Below, one piece after another: positions 34,459 through 43,402 of a stretch of DNA of 45,172 bases. Within the stretch, counting starts at the first letter, position 1, and every line of letters begins with the position of its first letter. The notes below the pieces were generated by a model. That model was not told where the DNA came from, did no database searches, and saw only the letters and a list, made by a program, of their open reading frames with translations. Origin of the DNA: Armatimonadota bacterium. Lineage in GTDB: Bacteria > Armatimonadota > Zipacnadia > JAUWAU01. The DNA lies in assembly GCA_030601885.1 (NCBI GenBank), contig JAUWAU010000046.1, positions 1 through 45,172 on the forward strand. The letters are read 5' to 3'. Position numbers and translations under genes: made by a program.

Positions 34459-36831
34459 GTGAAACTGACACGTACGTGTGTCGTCCTATTGTCGGCGATG
34501 CTTGCCGGCGGTTCCGGCCGGCTGAGCGCACAGGCACCCGACGACATAACGACCATCACTATCACCGACCGGGTTCTCGTTGAGGACTGTATCCGGCTAG
34601 GCATCAACCTGGGCGGCGATACCTACTACTCTGGTGCCGCACTGGTGAAGAAGCGAACGCGGCAGAACTTCGAGGGGGCCAGCTACCGACAGTGCCACTT
34701 CGGTCCGCTTCAGGATGAGAGCGGAGCCGCAACGTGGTTCCGGGTCTCGGATGTCTGGAAAGAGATCCTCGTGGGCGGGAAGTACACTATCCTGTCCGGA
34801 CCATCGAAAGGGACCACGGGCACTATCGTGGACATCACCACCAAGAAGCTCAAGCATGAGGGACAGCTCAAGGACTTCTCGTACTTCGTCTTCGACAAGC
34901 CGGTGGCACCCGGCCCGCCGAACGGCGGCCTGCTGGTGGAGCGGATGCGTCTCGATGAGGGTGAGTTACGAAGGCTGGACGGGCACTGGAGCTCGAAAGA
35001 CAACGGGATCGCCATCGGCGACGTCCCACCCGGTTCGTTTGGCTGTGCAGCGGCGCTTCTGAGCGGCACGCGCGAGAAGGCGCACCTGCGGTTCTCGACT
35101 CATTATCAGCGCTATGGGCAGACGAATGGCCGCTGGAACGTGCACTTCTGGGCGAAGGCAAAGTCCGGCTCACCGCAACTGGACGTCCGCTCCGATCGCA
35201 GATATGGCGAGTCGGAATCGCTCCAGCCGCCGACGAAATGGACGAAGTTCGAACTGACGCTCAATGTGGACAAAGTGCCCGAGCCGCAAGGTGCCGAAGA
35301 CAATGCGCACCTCGTCTTCGTCTTCGAGGTGAGCGGCGGCCAAGTGCTGCTGGACGACGTCGAGATCTGGATGGATGACGATGCGAACCCCACCGTCTTT
35401 CGCGACGACTGCGTTGAGATGCTGAAGGCCCTCCGCCCCGGCGTGCTGCGGTACCTGCAGATGGGGGGCAACACGCTGGAGAACTGCCTGCGGCCACCGC
35501 TGCGGGCGCATTCCTTCACCAGCAGACGCTCCCATGGTCGCGGGCCGTTCGAGAGGCACAATAGGACGCCGTACAGCCTGCCCGAGATGTACGAGCTGTG
35601 CGAGCATATCGGCTGCGAGCCCTGGTACTGCCTCCCTGGAACGCTGAACGTGCAGGAGATCCGGGACTTCATGGAATACCTCGGCGGGCCCGCCGACACG
35701 CGGCTTGGGAAGATGCGTGCGGACCTGGGCCATCCGAAGCCGTGGACCGACGTGTTCTCCCACATTCACGTGGAGTTCGGCAACGAGGCGTGGAACAACG
35801 CCGGGCCCTATCAAGTGGGGGGCTTCAACGGCTCCGACTACTGGAAAGATCTCATTGCAGCGGCCAAACAGTCGCCGCACTACAGGCCCAACGTCGTCTT
35901 TCATACGGCCGGCCAGGCGGCCTATTCGGGGCGGAACGCCAACATCGTGAAGAACGCTCCCAACGCCGACCGATTCGGCGTCGCTCCCTACATCATCCAG
36001 TCGCTCTCGAACGAGGAGCTCGCGGCACTCGACACCGACGAAAAGCTGTTCCGGTGGGTGTTCGCCTGGCCGATATGGCGAGCGACTGACCCGGACGGCG
36101 CCATGTTCCAGAACCATGAGATCATGCAGGCTGGGCGGATCGAGCTCTCAGTCTACGAGGTGAACCATCACATCACGAAGGGCGATGCCCCTCCCAAACG
36201 GCGCAACGACATCGTGACCTCGATCGGCGGAGGACTCAACGTTGCCAATACCATGCTGCAAATGCTGAAGGACTACGGCGCGCGAACGCAGTGCCTGTTC
36301 TCCCTGATCCAGCACAGCTACAATGCTCAGGGAGTCGGCCCGGTCCGTCTATGGGGCACGGCGCTGAATATGCGAAAAGACGGTACACGCTATCGGCCGA
36401 CGTTTCTGGCGTGCGCGCTGGCGAACAAAGTGATCCGCGGCGAGCTCGTTGAAACCGTGCACGAAGGTGCGAATCCAACGTTCTCGGCGACCGGGATCTT
36501 CAGCAAACGCCGCGGCGTGGAGACACTGGAGAACGTGCCGGCACTGCACAGCTATGCGTTCTCGAGCGGGAGTATGCGGGGCCTCATCGTGGTGAATCTC
36601 GATGTCACCACGAGCCACGACATCCTCGTTCGATTCCCCGGCCAAGCTGCCGAAGGGACAGCGCAGTCGTGGCTGCTCACCGCAGATCGCATTACGGCCA
36701 ATAACGAGTTCGAAACACCGGAGCCGGAGGTCACCCTCACGGAGGGCGAAGTGACTGACTTCAATTCCGGCCATCGCCTCACGATCCGTCCGTTCTCGAT
36801 GCTTGCTCTGGTGTGGCAAGTGCGGCCGTGA
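34459..36831 (+). CDS. Secreted alpha-L-arabinofuranosidase-like glycosidase (GH51-like)
   Basis: 790 residues. GTG 34459 is chosen because GGGGGAG lies seven bases upstream and the next residues form a signal peptide (LTRTCVVLLSAMLAGG, cleaved near SAQA). A CBM-like jelly roll precedes the barrel (about 190-310, FEVSGGQVLLDDVEIW). The clan GH-A barrel holds GVLRYLQMGGNTLENCL, acid/base Glu443 in HVEFGNEAWNNAG and nucleophile Glu567 in LSVYEVNHHIT. A C-terminal beta-sandwich ends the protein. This is the layout of arabinofuranosidases that release arabinose from arabinan or arabinoxylan. It heads a same-strand series of five genes, with a 190-bp gap before the reductase. Confidence 0.75.
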   Translation: MKLTRTCVVLLSAMLAGGSGRLSAQAPDDITTITITDRVLVEDCIRLGINLGGDTYYSGAALVKKRTRQNFEGASYRQCHFGPLQDESGAATWFRVSDVWKEILVGGKYTILSGPSKGTTGTIVDITTKKLKHEGQLKDFSYFVFDKPVAPGPPNGGLLVERMRLDEGELRRLDGHWSSKDNGIAIGDVPPGSFGCAAALLSGTREKAHLRFSTHYQRYGQTNGRWNVHFWAKAKSGSPQLDVRSDRRYGESESLQPPTKWTKFELTLNVDKVPEPQGAEDNAHLVFVFEVSGGQVLLDDVEIWMDDDANPTVFRDDCVEMLKALRPGVLRYLQMGGNTLENCLRPPLRAHSFTSRRSHGRGPFERHNRTPYSLPEMYELCEHIGCEPWYCLPGTLNVQEIRDFMEYLGGPADTRLGKMRADLGHPKPWTDVFSHIHVEFGNEAWNNAGPYQVGGFNGSDYWKDLIAAAKQSPHYRPNVVFHTAGQAAYSGRNANIVKNAPNADRFGVAPYIIQSLSNEELAALDTDEKLFRWVFAWPIWRATDPDGAMFQNHEIMQAGRIELSVYEVNHHITKGDAPPKRRNDIVTSIGGGLNVANTMLQMLKDYGARTQCLFSLIQHSYNAQGVGPVRLWGTALNMRKDGTRYRPTFLACALANKVIRGELVETVHEGANPTFSATGIFSKRRGVETLENVPALHSYAFSSGSMRGLIVVNLDVTTSHDILVRFPGQAAEGTAQSWLLTADRITANNEFETPEPEVTLTEGEVTDFNSGHRLTIRPFSMLALVWQVRP

Positions 36832-37021
36832 CGTCTGATCGGAAGTGCCCGCGGTGCAGCTCGGCGCAATGACTCCTGTCCCCTCGCGCGCGACCGTTCC
36901 CCCCATGCTGCGTGCCGATGGGGCTGCAGGCAGATCGCTGGGGGCAGCCACGGGGAGGGTTAGTTCCGCCAACGGGTGAATAGTTGGTCCGACCCCCGCG
37001 CACGAAAGCGAGGAGGACACC

Positions 37022-37993
37022 ATGAAATACCGCACACTTACGGGAACGGGAGCCAAGGTCTCGCGAATCTGCCTGGGGACGATGACGTTCGGAGGGCAGA
37101 CGAACGAGGAAGACTCGATCGCGATGATCAACCGGGCGCTCGACGCCGGCGTCAACTTCATCGACACGGCGGACATCTATAACCAAGGCGGCTCGGAGAC
37201 CATCCTGGGGAAGGCCCTCAAGGGCAAACGAGACGGCCTCATCCTTGCAAGCAAGGTCCGGTGGCAGGTCGGGGCACACAAGGACAAGGACGTCGGGCTT
37301 ACGCGCTGGCACATCTCACGCGGCGTCGAGGCCAGCCTCAAGCGTCTGAACACGGACTGCCTGGACATCTGCTATCTCCACACTCCCGATCACGACACGC
37401 CACTCGAGGAGAGCCTCGCGGCAGCCGACCAGCTCGTGCGCGATGGCAAGGCGATCTACATCGGCATGTCCAACTACGCCGCCTGGCAGGTCTGCCAGGC
37501 GCTCTGGATATGCGACAGAAACAACCTGCACGCGCCGGTGGTCACGCAGTGCGTCTACAATCTGGTGACGCGCGGCATCGAACAGGAATTCCTCCCGTTC
37601 TGCCGGACCCTCGGAGTGGGCGTCACGGTCTACAACCCCGTGGGGAGTGGGATCCTGACCGGAAAGCACGATTTCTCGAAAGCGCCGGCCGAAGGCACGC
37701 GGTTCGCGATAAACAAGGAGTACTATGGGAGGTACTGGCACGAGTCCAACTTCGAGGCGGTCGCAGAGCTGACCGAGATCGCCAAGCAGGCCGGCATAAG
37801 CCTCACGGCTCTCGCCCTGCAATGGCTCGCCGCCCAGGACGCTGTGGATTCGATCATCATCGGCGTGAGCAAGATGGAGCAGCTCGAGGAGGACCTGTCT
37901 GTCTGGGACGGCGAACTGGACGACGAAACGCTCAAGGCCTGCGATCGCGTGTGGCAGAAGCTCCGGGGCGACGTCTTCCAGTACAATCGATGA
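37022..37993 (+). CDS. Aldo/keto reductase
   Basis: 323 residues; ATG 37022 with AGGAGG five bases upstream. NAD(P)H-dependent (beta/alpha)8 reductase of the voltage-channel beta-subunit type. Catalytic tetrad visible: Asp48 in FIDTADIYNQGGSE, Tyr53, Lys78 in LILASKVRW, His120 in ICYLHTPD. The cofactor motif IGVSKMEQLEEDL is at the C-terminus. Cytosolic; reduces aldehydes or ketones of sugars. Given its neighbours, a role in arabinose, uronate or aldose metabolism is likely. Confidence 0.9.
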   Translation: MKYRTLTGTGAKVSRICLGTMTFGGQTNEEDSIAMINRALDAGVNFIDTADIYNQGGSETILGKALKGKRDGLILASKVRWQVGAHKDKDVGLTRWHISRGVEASLKRLNTDCLDICYLHTPDHDTPLEESLAAADQLVRDGKAIYIGMSNYAAWQVCQALWICDRNNLHAPVVTQCVYNLVTRGIEQEFLPFCRTLGVGVTVYNPVGSGILTGKHDFSKAPAEGTRFAINKEYYGRYWHESNFEAVAELTEIAKQAGISLTALALQWLAAQDAVDSIIIGVSKMEQLEEDLSVWDGELDDETLKACDRVWQKLRGDVFQYNR

Positions 37994-38068
37994 GCATTCG
38001 TCGGGCGGGGCCAGTGCGTCGCGTTGGCTATTGTCCTGCAAGTGTCTCTGAACGAAAGGAGCTGTGCC

Positions 38069-38743
38069 ATGCGTTTCAAGCGTCTCATAGATCTGTCGCA
38101 CACCATTACCCCCGGCACAGGGTCTCGCCCCATGACCACGGAGATGGTTCCGCCACCTGAGTGCGATGGGTTCCCCGAGGATCAATGGTATGTCATGCAC
38201 AACGTCTCCTTCCTGAATCACGTGGGCACGCACATCGAGGCGCCCTACCACGTGCTCGAAGACGGGGACGATCTGGCCGCAGTCAGCCTGGAGCGGCTCT
38301 GTGGTGAGGCTGTGATCCTCGACCTCACCGGCGCCGAGCCCGGCGCATATATGCCGTTGTCAATGATCCAGGAGGCCGCCGAGAAGGCCGGCGGAATTAA
38401 AGATGGTGACCTCGTGTTCTGCCGGTTCGACTACGACCGCTACTACGACGATGACGACGGGCCGAGGTGGCCTCGCTTCACCGCCGAATCGATCGAGTGG
38501 TTGGTGGATCAGGGAATGAAGTTGATGGGGACGGACCTCGGCGGCATTGAGCTTGGCGGCGACGATCCCCGATCGGACCAGCAGCACAACCATCATCTGC
38601 TGATGGACAATGGCATCCCGCTCATTGAGAACCTGGCGCACCTGGATCAGCTCAGCCGCTCGCGGGTGACCGTGTTTGCGTTTCCGGCGGCCATTGAGAA
38701 GGTCGATTCCTTTCCGCTGAGAGTCGTGGCCCTGGAAGATTGA
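38069..38743 (+). CDS. Cyclase / kynurenine-formamidase-like metal hydrolase
   Basis: 224 residues; ATG 38069 with AAAGGAG eight bases upstream. Cyclase family (PF04199): IDLSHTITPGTGSRP at the start, the metal motif NHVGTHIEAPYH (H51, H55, E57, H61; the usual HxGTHxDxPxH with Asp replaced by Glu) and GTDLGGIELG followed by NHHLLMDNGIPLIENLAHLD. Such enzymes hydrolyse amide or lactone bonds; in a sugar context a lactonase-like activity is plausible. It follows the reductase by 75 bases on the same strand. Confidence 0.85.
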   Translation: MRFKRLIDLSHTITPGTGSRPMTTEMVPPPECDGFPEDQWYVMHNVSFLNHVGTHIEAPYHVLEDGDDLAAVSLERLCGEAVILDLTGAEPGAYMPLSMIQEAAEKAGGIKDGDLVFCRFDYDRYYDDDDGPRWPRFTAESIEWLVDQGMKLMGTDLGGIELGGDDPRSDQQHNHHLLMDNGIPLIENLAHLDQLSRSRVTVFAFPAAIEKVDSFPLRVVALED

Positions 38744-38869
38744 CAGCGGGCGGTCGAGGCGAGCGCATGATTCGCGTCCTGATCACGGCGGCGGAACGCC
38801 CGATCCTGTGCCATTGTCCGCTATCAGTAGCTGCCCTGCCGTCTGGCAAGCCCCAACGGAGCACCCCAC

Positions 38870-40471
38870 ATGAACGTCCGACGCTGGGACACCCACGAGA
38901 TCGTTCTCAGCGCGTCGAGAACGTATGCGAATCCCTTCCGCGACGTGGCCCTCACGGCAACGTTCACCCACGTGGCCAGCGGGACATCGATTGGCGTGAA
39001 TGGATTCTATGACGGGGGATCGACGTGGCGCATTCGATTCATGCCAACTGAGTTGGGAACGTGGAGCTACGTAACCGAGTCTGCCGATTTGGGCTTGGAT
39101 CAGAAGAGCGGACAGGTCCAGTGCACCGAGCCCAGCCAACCGTACCTGCACGGCCCTCTTCGCCCTGAGGGCTGCCACTTCCGTCACGCCGACGGGACGC
39201 GTCGGCTGCTGCTGAGCACGAGGTTCTCGTGCCACTTCGCCTCCCCAAGCGTGTGGGCGAAAGTAATCGATCACCTGAAGGCGCACCGCGTCAACCGGAT
39301 CCTCTTCGTCATGGGCGGCGTGCACGGCACGGTCAAAGAGCTCTACGGAGAAGGGCCCGACTTCTCGCACTACAACGTGGAGAAATTCCAGGCCATCGAT
39401 GCGTTTATAGACGCCCTCCGTCGCGCAGACATCCTCGCTTCGCCGTATTTCTACTATTTCAACGACAAGGTCCAGCGCGACATGAGGCCCGAGCAGGACC
39501 GGGCCTACATCCGCTACGGGATGGCGCGCTTCGGGGCGTACTGCAATGTGATGCCCGTGCTGTCTAACGAGGTGGAGCAGAAGTGCACGGACCGCCGCTC
39601 CCAATACGACCTGGCCAGCCACACGTGGGCCAACGAGATGGGCGCGTACCTGCGAGAGCTGGCGGTGTTCGGCGTTCCGGTGGCCGTGCACAATCCGATG
39701 GAAACGGACGAAGCCGTCGAGCCGGGCTTCTACACACTCCTCCGGGACTGGCCTTTCCCGTGGGCAGAATTCATGCTGCGGCAGGCTCAGGTGGGATCGC
39801 TGGGGGCGGCGCCTGAGCTACGAGACGATCTGCCAGAGCAGAAGAACCCAGTGTACGATGTGCGAGCCTATGCGAGACACAACCAGCTCCTCATCGACCT
39901 GCGCCGGTTCGGAGTGCCGGTGATCAATGAGGAGCCGGGGTACGAGATGGGTGGCCTGAACTGGGACTCGAAGGGACTCAATCCGAGGCCTTGGAACACC
40001 CAGACATCGGAAACGCTCATCCCCACCTTCTGGACGGCAGTTACGGCCGGCGCTTACTGCATGTGGGGCCACGCTGCGACGTACGAGATGGGCGATCCGT
40101 TCGCGGGGATGACGAAGAGCGTGACCCCGCAATACCTCAAGATCCTGCACGACTTCGTCACTGCTCTCCCTTATTGGGAAATGGAACCCGTGAATGATGC
40201 CGTCTCTCCGGACGAGATGACGGTGGAGGGAGAAGCCTATCGCACGAACTTCTGCCTGGCAAAGCCCGGCGAGATCTACCTGATCTTCTCGCTGAACGGC
40301 GGCGCGTTCACAGTGTCCCTCGCACCTGGCGGAACCTATGAGGCGACGCAGATGGACCCCAGGACGGGCAGCACGACCTGCCTCGGCTCGGTTAGCGGAG
40401 GGAAGCGGACACTTTCGATCGCCGGCACAGAGCAAGTCATCCTCTTCCAACGAGCGGAGAGTCAGACGTGA
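38870..40471 (+). CDS. DUF5060-domain glycoside hydrolase-like protein
   Basis: 533 residues; ATG 38870 with GGAG nine bases upstream. An N-terminal DUF5060 beta-sandwich (about 5-80: WDTHEIVLSASRTYANPF, VNGFYDGGSTWRIRFMP, LGTWSYVT) precedes a TIM barrel of DUF4038/apiosidase type (about 100-440: VWAKVIDHLKAHRVNRILFV, PVLSNEVEQK, VINEEPGYEM, TAGAYCMWGHAATYEM). A C-terminal beta domain follows. Glutamates in SNEVEQK and NEEPGYE are the likely catalytic pair. No signal peptide is seen, so it probably acts in the cytosol on imported oligosaccharides; substrate unknown. Confidence 0.8.
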   Translation: MNVRRWDTHEIVLSASRTYANPFRDVALTATFTHVASGTSIGVNGFYDGGSTWRIRFMPTELGTWSYVTESADLGLDQKSGQVQCTEPSQPYLHGPLRPEGCHFRHADGTRRLLLSTRFSCHFASPSVWAKVIDHLKAHRVNRILFVMGGVHGTVKELYGEGPDFSHYNVEKFQAIDAFIDALRRADILASPYFYYFNDKVQRDMRPEQDRAYIRYGMARFGAYCNVMPVLSNEVEQKCTDRRSQYDLASHTWANEMGAYLRELAVFGVPVAVHNPMETDEAVEPGFYTLLRDWPFPWAEFMLRQAQVGSLGAAPELRDDLPEQKNPVYDVRAYARHNQLLIDLRRFGVPVINEEPGYEMGGLNWDSKGLNPRPWNTQTSETLIPTFWTAVTAGAYCMWGHAATYEMGDPFAGMTKSVTPQYLKILHDFVTALPYWEMEPVNDAVSPDEMTVEGEAYRTNFCLAKPGEIYLIFSLNGGAFTVSLAPGGTYEATQMDPRTGSTTCLGSVSGGKRTLSIAGTEQVILFQRAESQT

Positions 40472-40523
40472 TGCGCGCGAAGCCCGCTCCGTGTTCCCAC
40501 CCAACGTGAGAAGGAAGTGGAGA

Positions 40524-41591
40524 ATGGGCAGTGAGACACTGTTCCCCGACGGCGTCTGGTCGGTGCGCTCCCCCGCGGAGGCGGGATTCGACGAAGAGAA
40601 ACTCCACACGGCGGCCGACTGGCTTGATCGGAATGCCGTGACGCCATATCGCGTGGCCATCATACGCGGCGGGCGCCAGGTTGCGGTATGGCATCGCGGC
40701 GTTTCACCGGAGGCGAAGCGGGGCATTGGGTCGGGGCAAAAGACCCTCTACGGGTGTATGCTGGCCATTGCAGTCGAGGAGGGCAAGATCGGATCCGCAG
40801 ACGATCCGGTGGTTGACTATTTCCCCCAGATGATGGATGTGCCGGACGGACATGGGCCCAAGCCTGGTCGATATGTCATCCCGGAGGATCGCGAGATCAC
40901 GTTCCGGCAGTTGATCACCAACACCTCCGGCTACCTCAAACCGGACGAGCGACCCGGCGGCAAGTTCCACTACCAGACCTTTGGCATGAACCTGCTCACG
41001 CACGCCCTCGAGCAGGTCTATGAGTGCTACGACCCCACCGGGACTGCCGAGCCTCCGGGGTTCGGCTCGTTGGTGCGGGAGAAGATCGCCGAGCCGATCG
41101 GGATCGAGATGGCCTATGGAACGTGGAACTTCGACCTTGCTCCGCAGGCTCGCACCGACGTCTTCGGCAACGGCTGCGGTATCTCCGGCAGCCTGCAGGC
41201 CTGGACTCGGATCGCCTATCTCTGGCTGAATATGGGGAAGTGGCGGGGCGTTGAGGTCGTCCCAAGAGAGTGGCTTGAAGAGGGGACGCACACGGCAGAG
41301 CTGGTCAAAGCCTGTAGCCCGGAAGACGACTGGTACTACGGGTATGCCTTCTGGACGAACGACTACGGGAAGCGCTGGCCGGGGCTGCCGACGGACGCGT
41401 ACTGCGCCTCCGGCGCCGGGTACAACTTCGTCTGGGTATGCCCGAGCCTTGACCTGATCGTGGCGCAGAACCCTGGCGGAGGGCCATACTTGAAGGTGGC
41501 GCCCGATCTGAAGCTGCGGAAACAGCGGACACAGGATCAGTATCAACGCGAGCTCACACTGCTGAAGCAGATTGTGGATGCCTGTGCCTGA
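40524..41591 (+). CDS. Beta-lactamase-fold serine hydrolase
   Basis: 355 residues; ATG 40524 with a GGAAGTGGAG purine stretch upstream. Serine beta-lactamase/penicillin-binding fold (PF00144) with Ser70-x-x-Lys73 in GIGSGQKTLYG and the second catalytic Tyr150 in GKFHYQTFGMN; ITNTSGYLKP and GNGCGISGSLQAW are typical of the fold. These enzymes act as esterases or peptidases; there is no reason to read it as antibiotic resistance. No signal peptide. It lies 52 bases after the DUF5060 gene, so it may deacylate the same carbohydrates. Confidence 0.8.
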   Translation: MGSETLFPDGVWSVRSPAEAGFDEEKLHTAADWLDRNAVTPYRVAIIRGGRQVAVWHRGVSPEAKRGIGSGQKTLYGCMLAIAVEEGKIGSADDPVVDYFPQMMDVPDGHGPKPGRYVIPEDREITFRQLITNTSGYLKPDERPGGKFHYQTFGMNLLTHALEQVYECYDPTGTAEPPGFGSLVREKIAEPIGIEMAYGTWNFDLAPQARTDVFGNGCGISGSLQAWTRIAYLWLNMGKWRGVEVVPREWLEEGTHTAELVKACSPEDDWYYGYAFWTNDYGKRWPGLPTDAYCASGAGYNFVWVCPSLDLIVAQNPGGGPYLKVAPDLKLRKQRTQDQYQRELTLLKQIVDACA

Positions 41592-41826
41592 TCTGCCATC
41601 GGGCGGCGGCCTGAAGGCTCGCGAATTGCCCGGTCTGTCAGCGCTGATGGTGGAGTTTCCGGCCGCTGCTTCCAGCTAAGCCTGCGCGAGGTGAGCAAAC
41701 GCTTTGCGTACGATCCCTGCTCGCAGGAGGCGCATTGTGGTGAAAAGGCTTCATCGACCGTCGTTTTTGGCCCGTTGCTTTTGCTTTCCATGATAATTGG
41801 CTTAGCAAGCGCCGCAGCGCCACACA

Positions 41827-43296
41827 TCATCTGGCGGCGGAGATGAACTTGCACAAAGTCCTCACGTTCTCCGCAAAAGCGCGGCACTCGATAACGCCTG
41901 ACGCCGGCTTCAGGTCGTGTGCGTCGAGTACCCCCTGTTCGACCCAGGCGCCCCGTGCGTCCATGCCGGCGATGATGGACCTCACCTCTGCCGCCAGTTC
42001 AGGCGTCACGCGCTGCACGCCCTGCTTTTTCGCCAACTCCGCGGGATCGGTGCCCAGCAGTTGGCGATATTCGGCGTCAAGCTCGGCCAGCCTCGAGTCC
42101 ACTACGAAACTGTAGTGCTTCGGCATCTCGTCCCTGCTGTACGTGAGCTTGTAGTCCTTGGTGAAGTACAGCGGCCTGTTGGTCTCGAGCTCGTAAAAGC
42201 GCGCCAGGCGGCCATCGCGGAGCTGAGACTTGCGCAAGTAGGTGATAGCACGGGGGATCGGCTCAAGGTACTTCTTGTCGCCGGTCCTCCTGTAGAGCTG
42301 CAGTAGAGCCTCAATGACCCCCTGCGACTCCAGCGCCGTGATGGCGGGCGGCTCGAACTTGCGAGACCACGCCGGGTGCATATCGCGGTCGTACTGCTGC
42401 GCCCACGCCGGCTGCGGCTCGGGCATCTGCGCCAGGACGAGGAAGCCTCCAGCTTTCTTGGCAGATGCCAGGTATCGTTCATCGCCGTAGATGTCGTAAG
42501 CGTCGAACATCACCGCTATCATGTCGGCCATGAGGTCGTCGTTGATCACGTAGCAGCCGCTGAAGTCCTTCGTCCAGGTTCGCGACCACGACGCGGGATA
42601 GGAGGCCCGCAGCACCGGATGGTCCGCCAGATTCCCGCCAAACCTTTCCACTGGTAGGGTGTGGCCGTCCGGGTAGCGATCCCACCATGCGTACCAGCCG
42701 CCGTTGGGAAACTGGGCCCGGACCATGCTGTTGAGCGCGTACGTCACCGCTTCGTGTATCTTCTGATCCTTGAGCCCGAGAATGTTGTCAAGGCGCATCA
42801 GGAAGCGCGTGGCCGACTGCGTCGTGTCGTCGTCGAGCTGCGTCGCCTTCTTCCAGCGCGTTGTCTTTCTCTGTGGAACGTCGCGGTATGCGTATTCCTG
42901 CCGCTTCTCTGGGTCGAACTCGATGTGGTAGGCCCAGCCCCCCGTTCGAAGCTGACCTTTGACCAGCGCGTGCGCAGCGTCAAGGGCCGCGTCGAGGTGG
43001 AGTTGGTGGCCCGTAGCCTCGTACGCGTCCAGGAATGCCTGGCCAACCGTCGGAGTGCCCGGCGGCTGCACCCAGATCATCGTCTTGGTCGTCTTTGCCT
43101 CCCCTTCCCGTAGGGCGAGGTCCCCGCTGTAGCGCCACACGTATCCGCCATTGCTGGACACTTCTGAGTGGAAGAACGTAGCCGCCTTCACCAGTGCCCG
43201 CCTCGCGTCTTCCCGGGTGGGCGGCTCTGAGGCGCACGAACAGCACGCGATGCCAAAGATGGTTACTGCGATGACACGAACGGAAAGAGAACGCAT
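41827..43296 (-). CDS. Pectate lyase (PL10 family) lipoprotein
   Basis: 489 residues; ATG 43294-43296 with a G-rich site upstream. The N-terminus MRSLSVRVIAVTIFGIACCS with Cys within IACCSCAS suggests a lipoprotein. The rest is an alpha/alpha-toroid: GGYVWRYSGDLALREGEAK, ATQLDDDTTQSATRFLMRL, FPNGGWYAWWDRYPDGH and AITALESQGVIEALL are characteristic of PL10 pectic acid lyases (PF09492). It cleaves polygalacturonate by beta-elimination. Alone on the minus strand between the beta-lactamase-fold gene and DUF1846. Together with the arabinofuranosidase it marks pectin as a likely target of the locus. Confidence 0.82.
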   Translation of the reverse strand: MRSLSVRVIAVTIFGIACCSCASEPPTREDARRALVKAATFFHSEVSSNGGYVWRYSGDLALREGEAKTTKTMIWVQPPGTPTVGQAFLDAYEATGHQLHLDAALDAAHALVKGQLRTGGWAYHIEFDPEKRQEYAYRDVPQRKTTRWKKATQLDDDTTQSATRFLMRLDNILGLKDQKIHEAVTYALNSMVRAQFPNGGWYAWWDRYPDGHTLPVERFGGNLADHPVLRASYPASWSRTWTKDFSGCYVINDDLMADMIAVMFDAYDIYGDERYLASAKKAGGFLVLAQMPEPQPAWAQQYDRDMHPAWSRKFEPPAITALESQGVIEALLQLYRRTGDKKYLEPIPRAITYLRKSQLRDGRLARFYELETNRPLYFTKDYKLTYSRDEMPKHYSFVVDSRLAELDAEYRQLLGTDPAELAKKQGVQRVTPELAAEVRSIIAGMDARGAWVEQGVLDAHDLKPASGVIECRAFAENVRTLCKFISAAR

Positions 43297-43402
43297 TGCC
43301 CCCCCCCTGACCCCGGTCTGAGCCCGAGGCGAAGTCGCGAAAAGCGGCGTGAGCTCGCTGCTCGCCAGGTTCGCGTCGGCATGTGTGCAGACGCCGCGGC
43401 TT

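Noticed and set aside
40524..41591. Antibiotic-resistance beta-lactamase
   Set aside because: Lacks a signal peptide and class-specific motifs; broad beta-lactamase-fold esterase/peptidase in a sugar locus is more likely.
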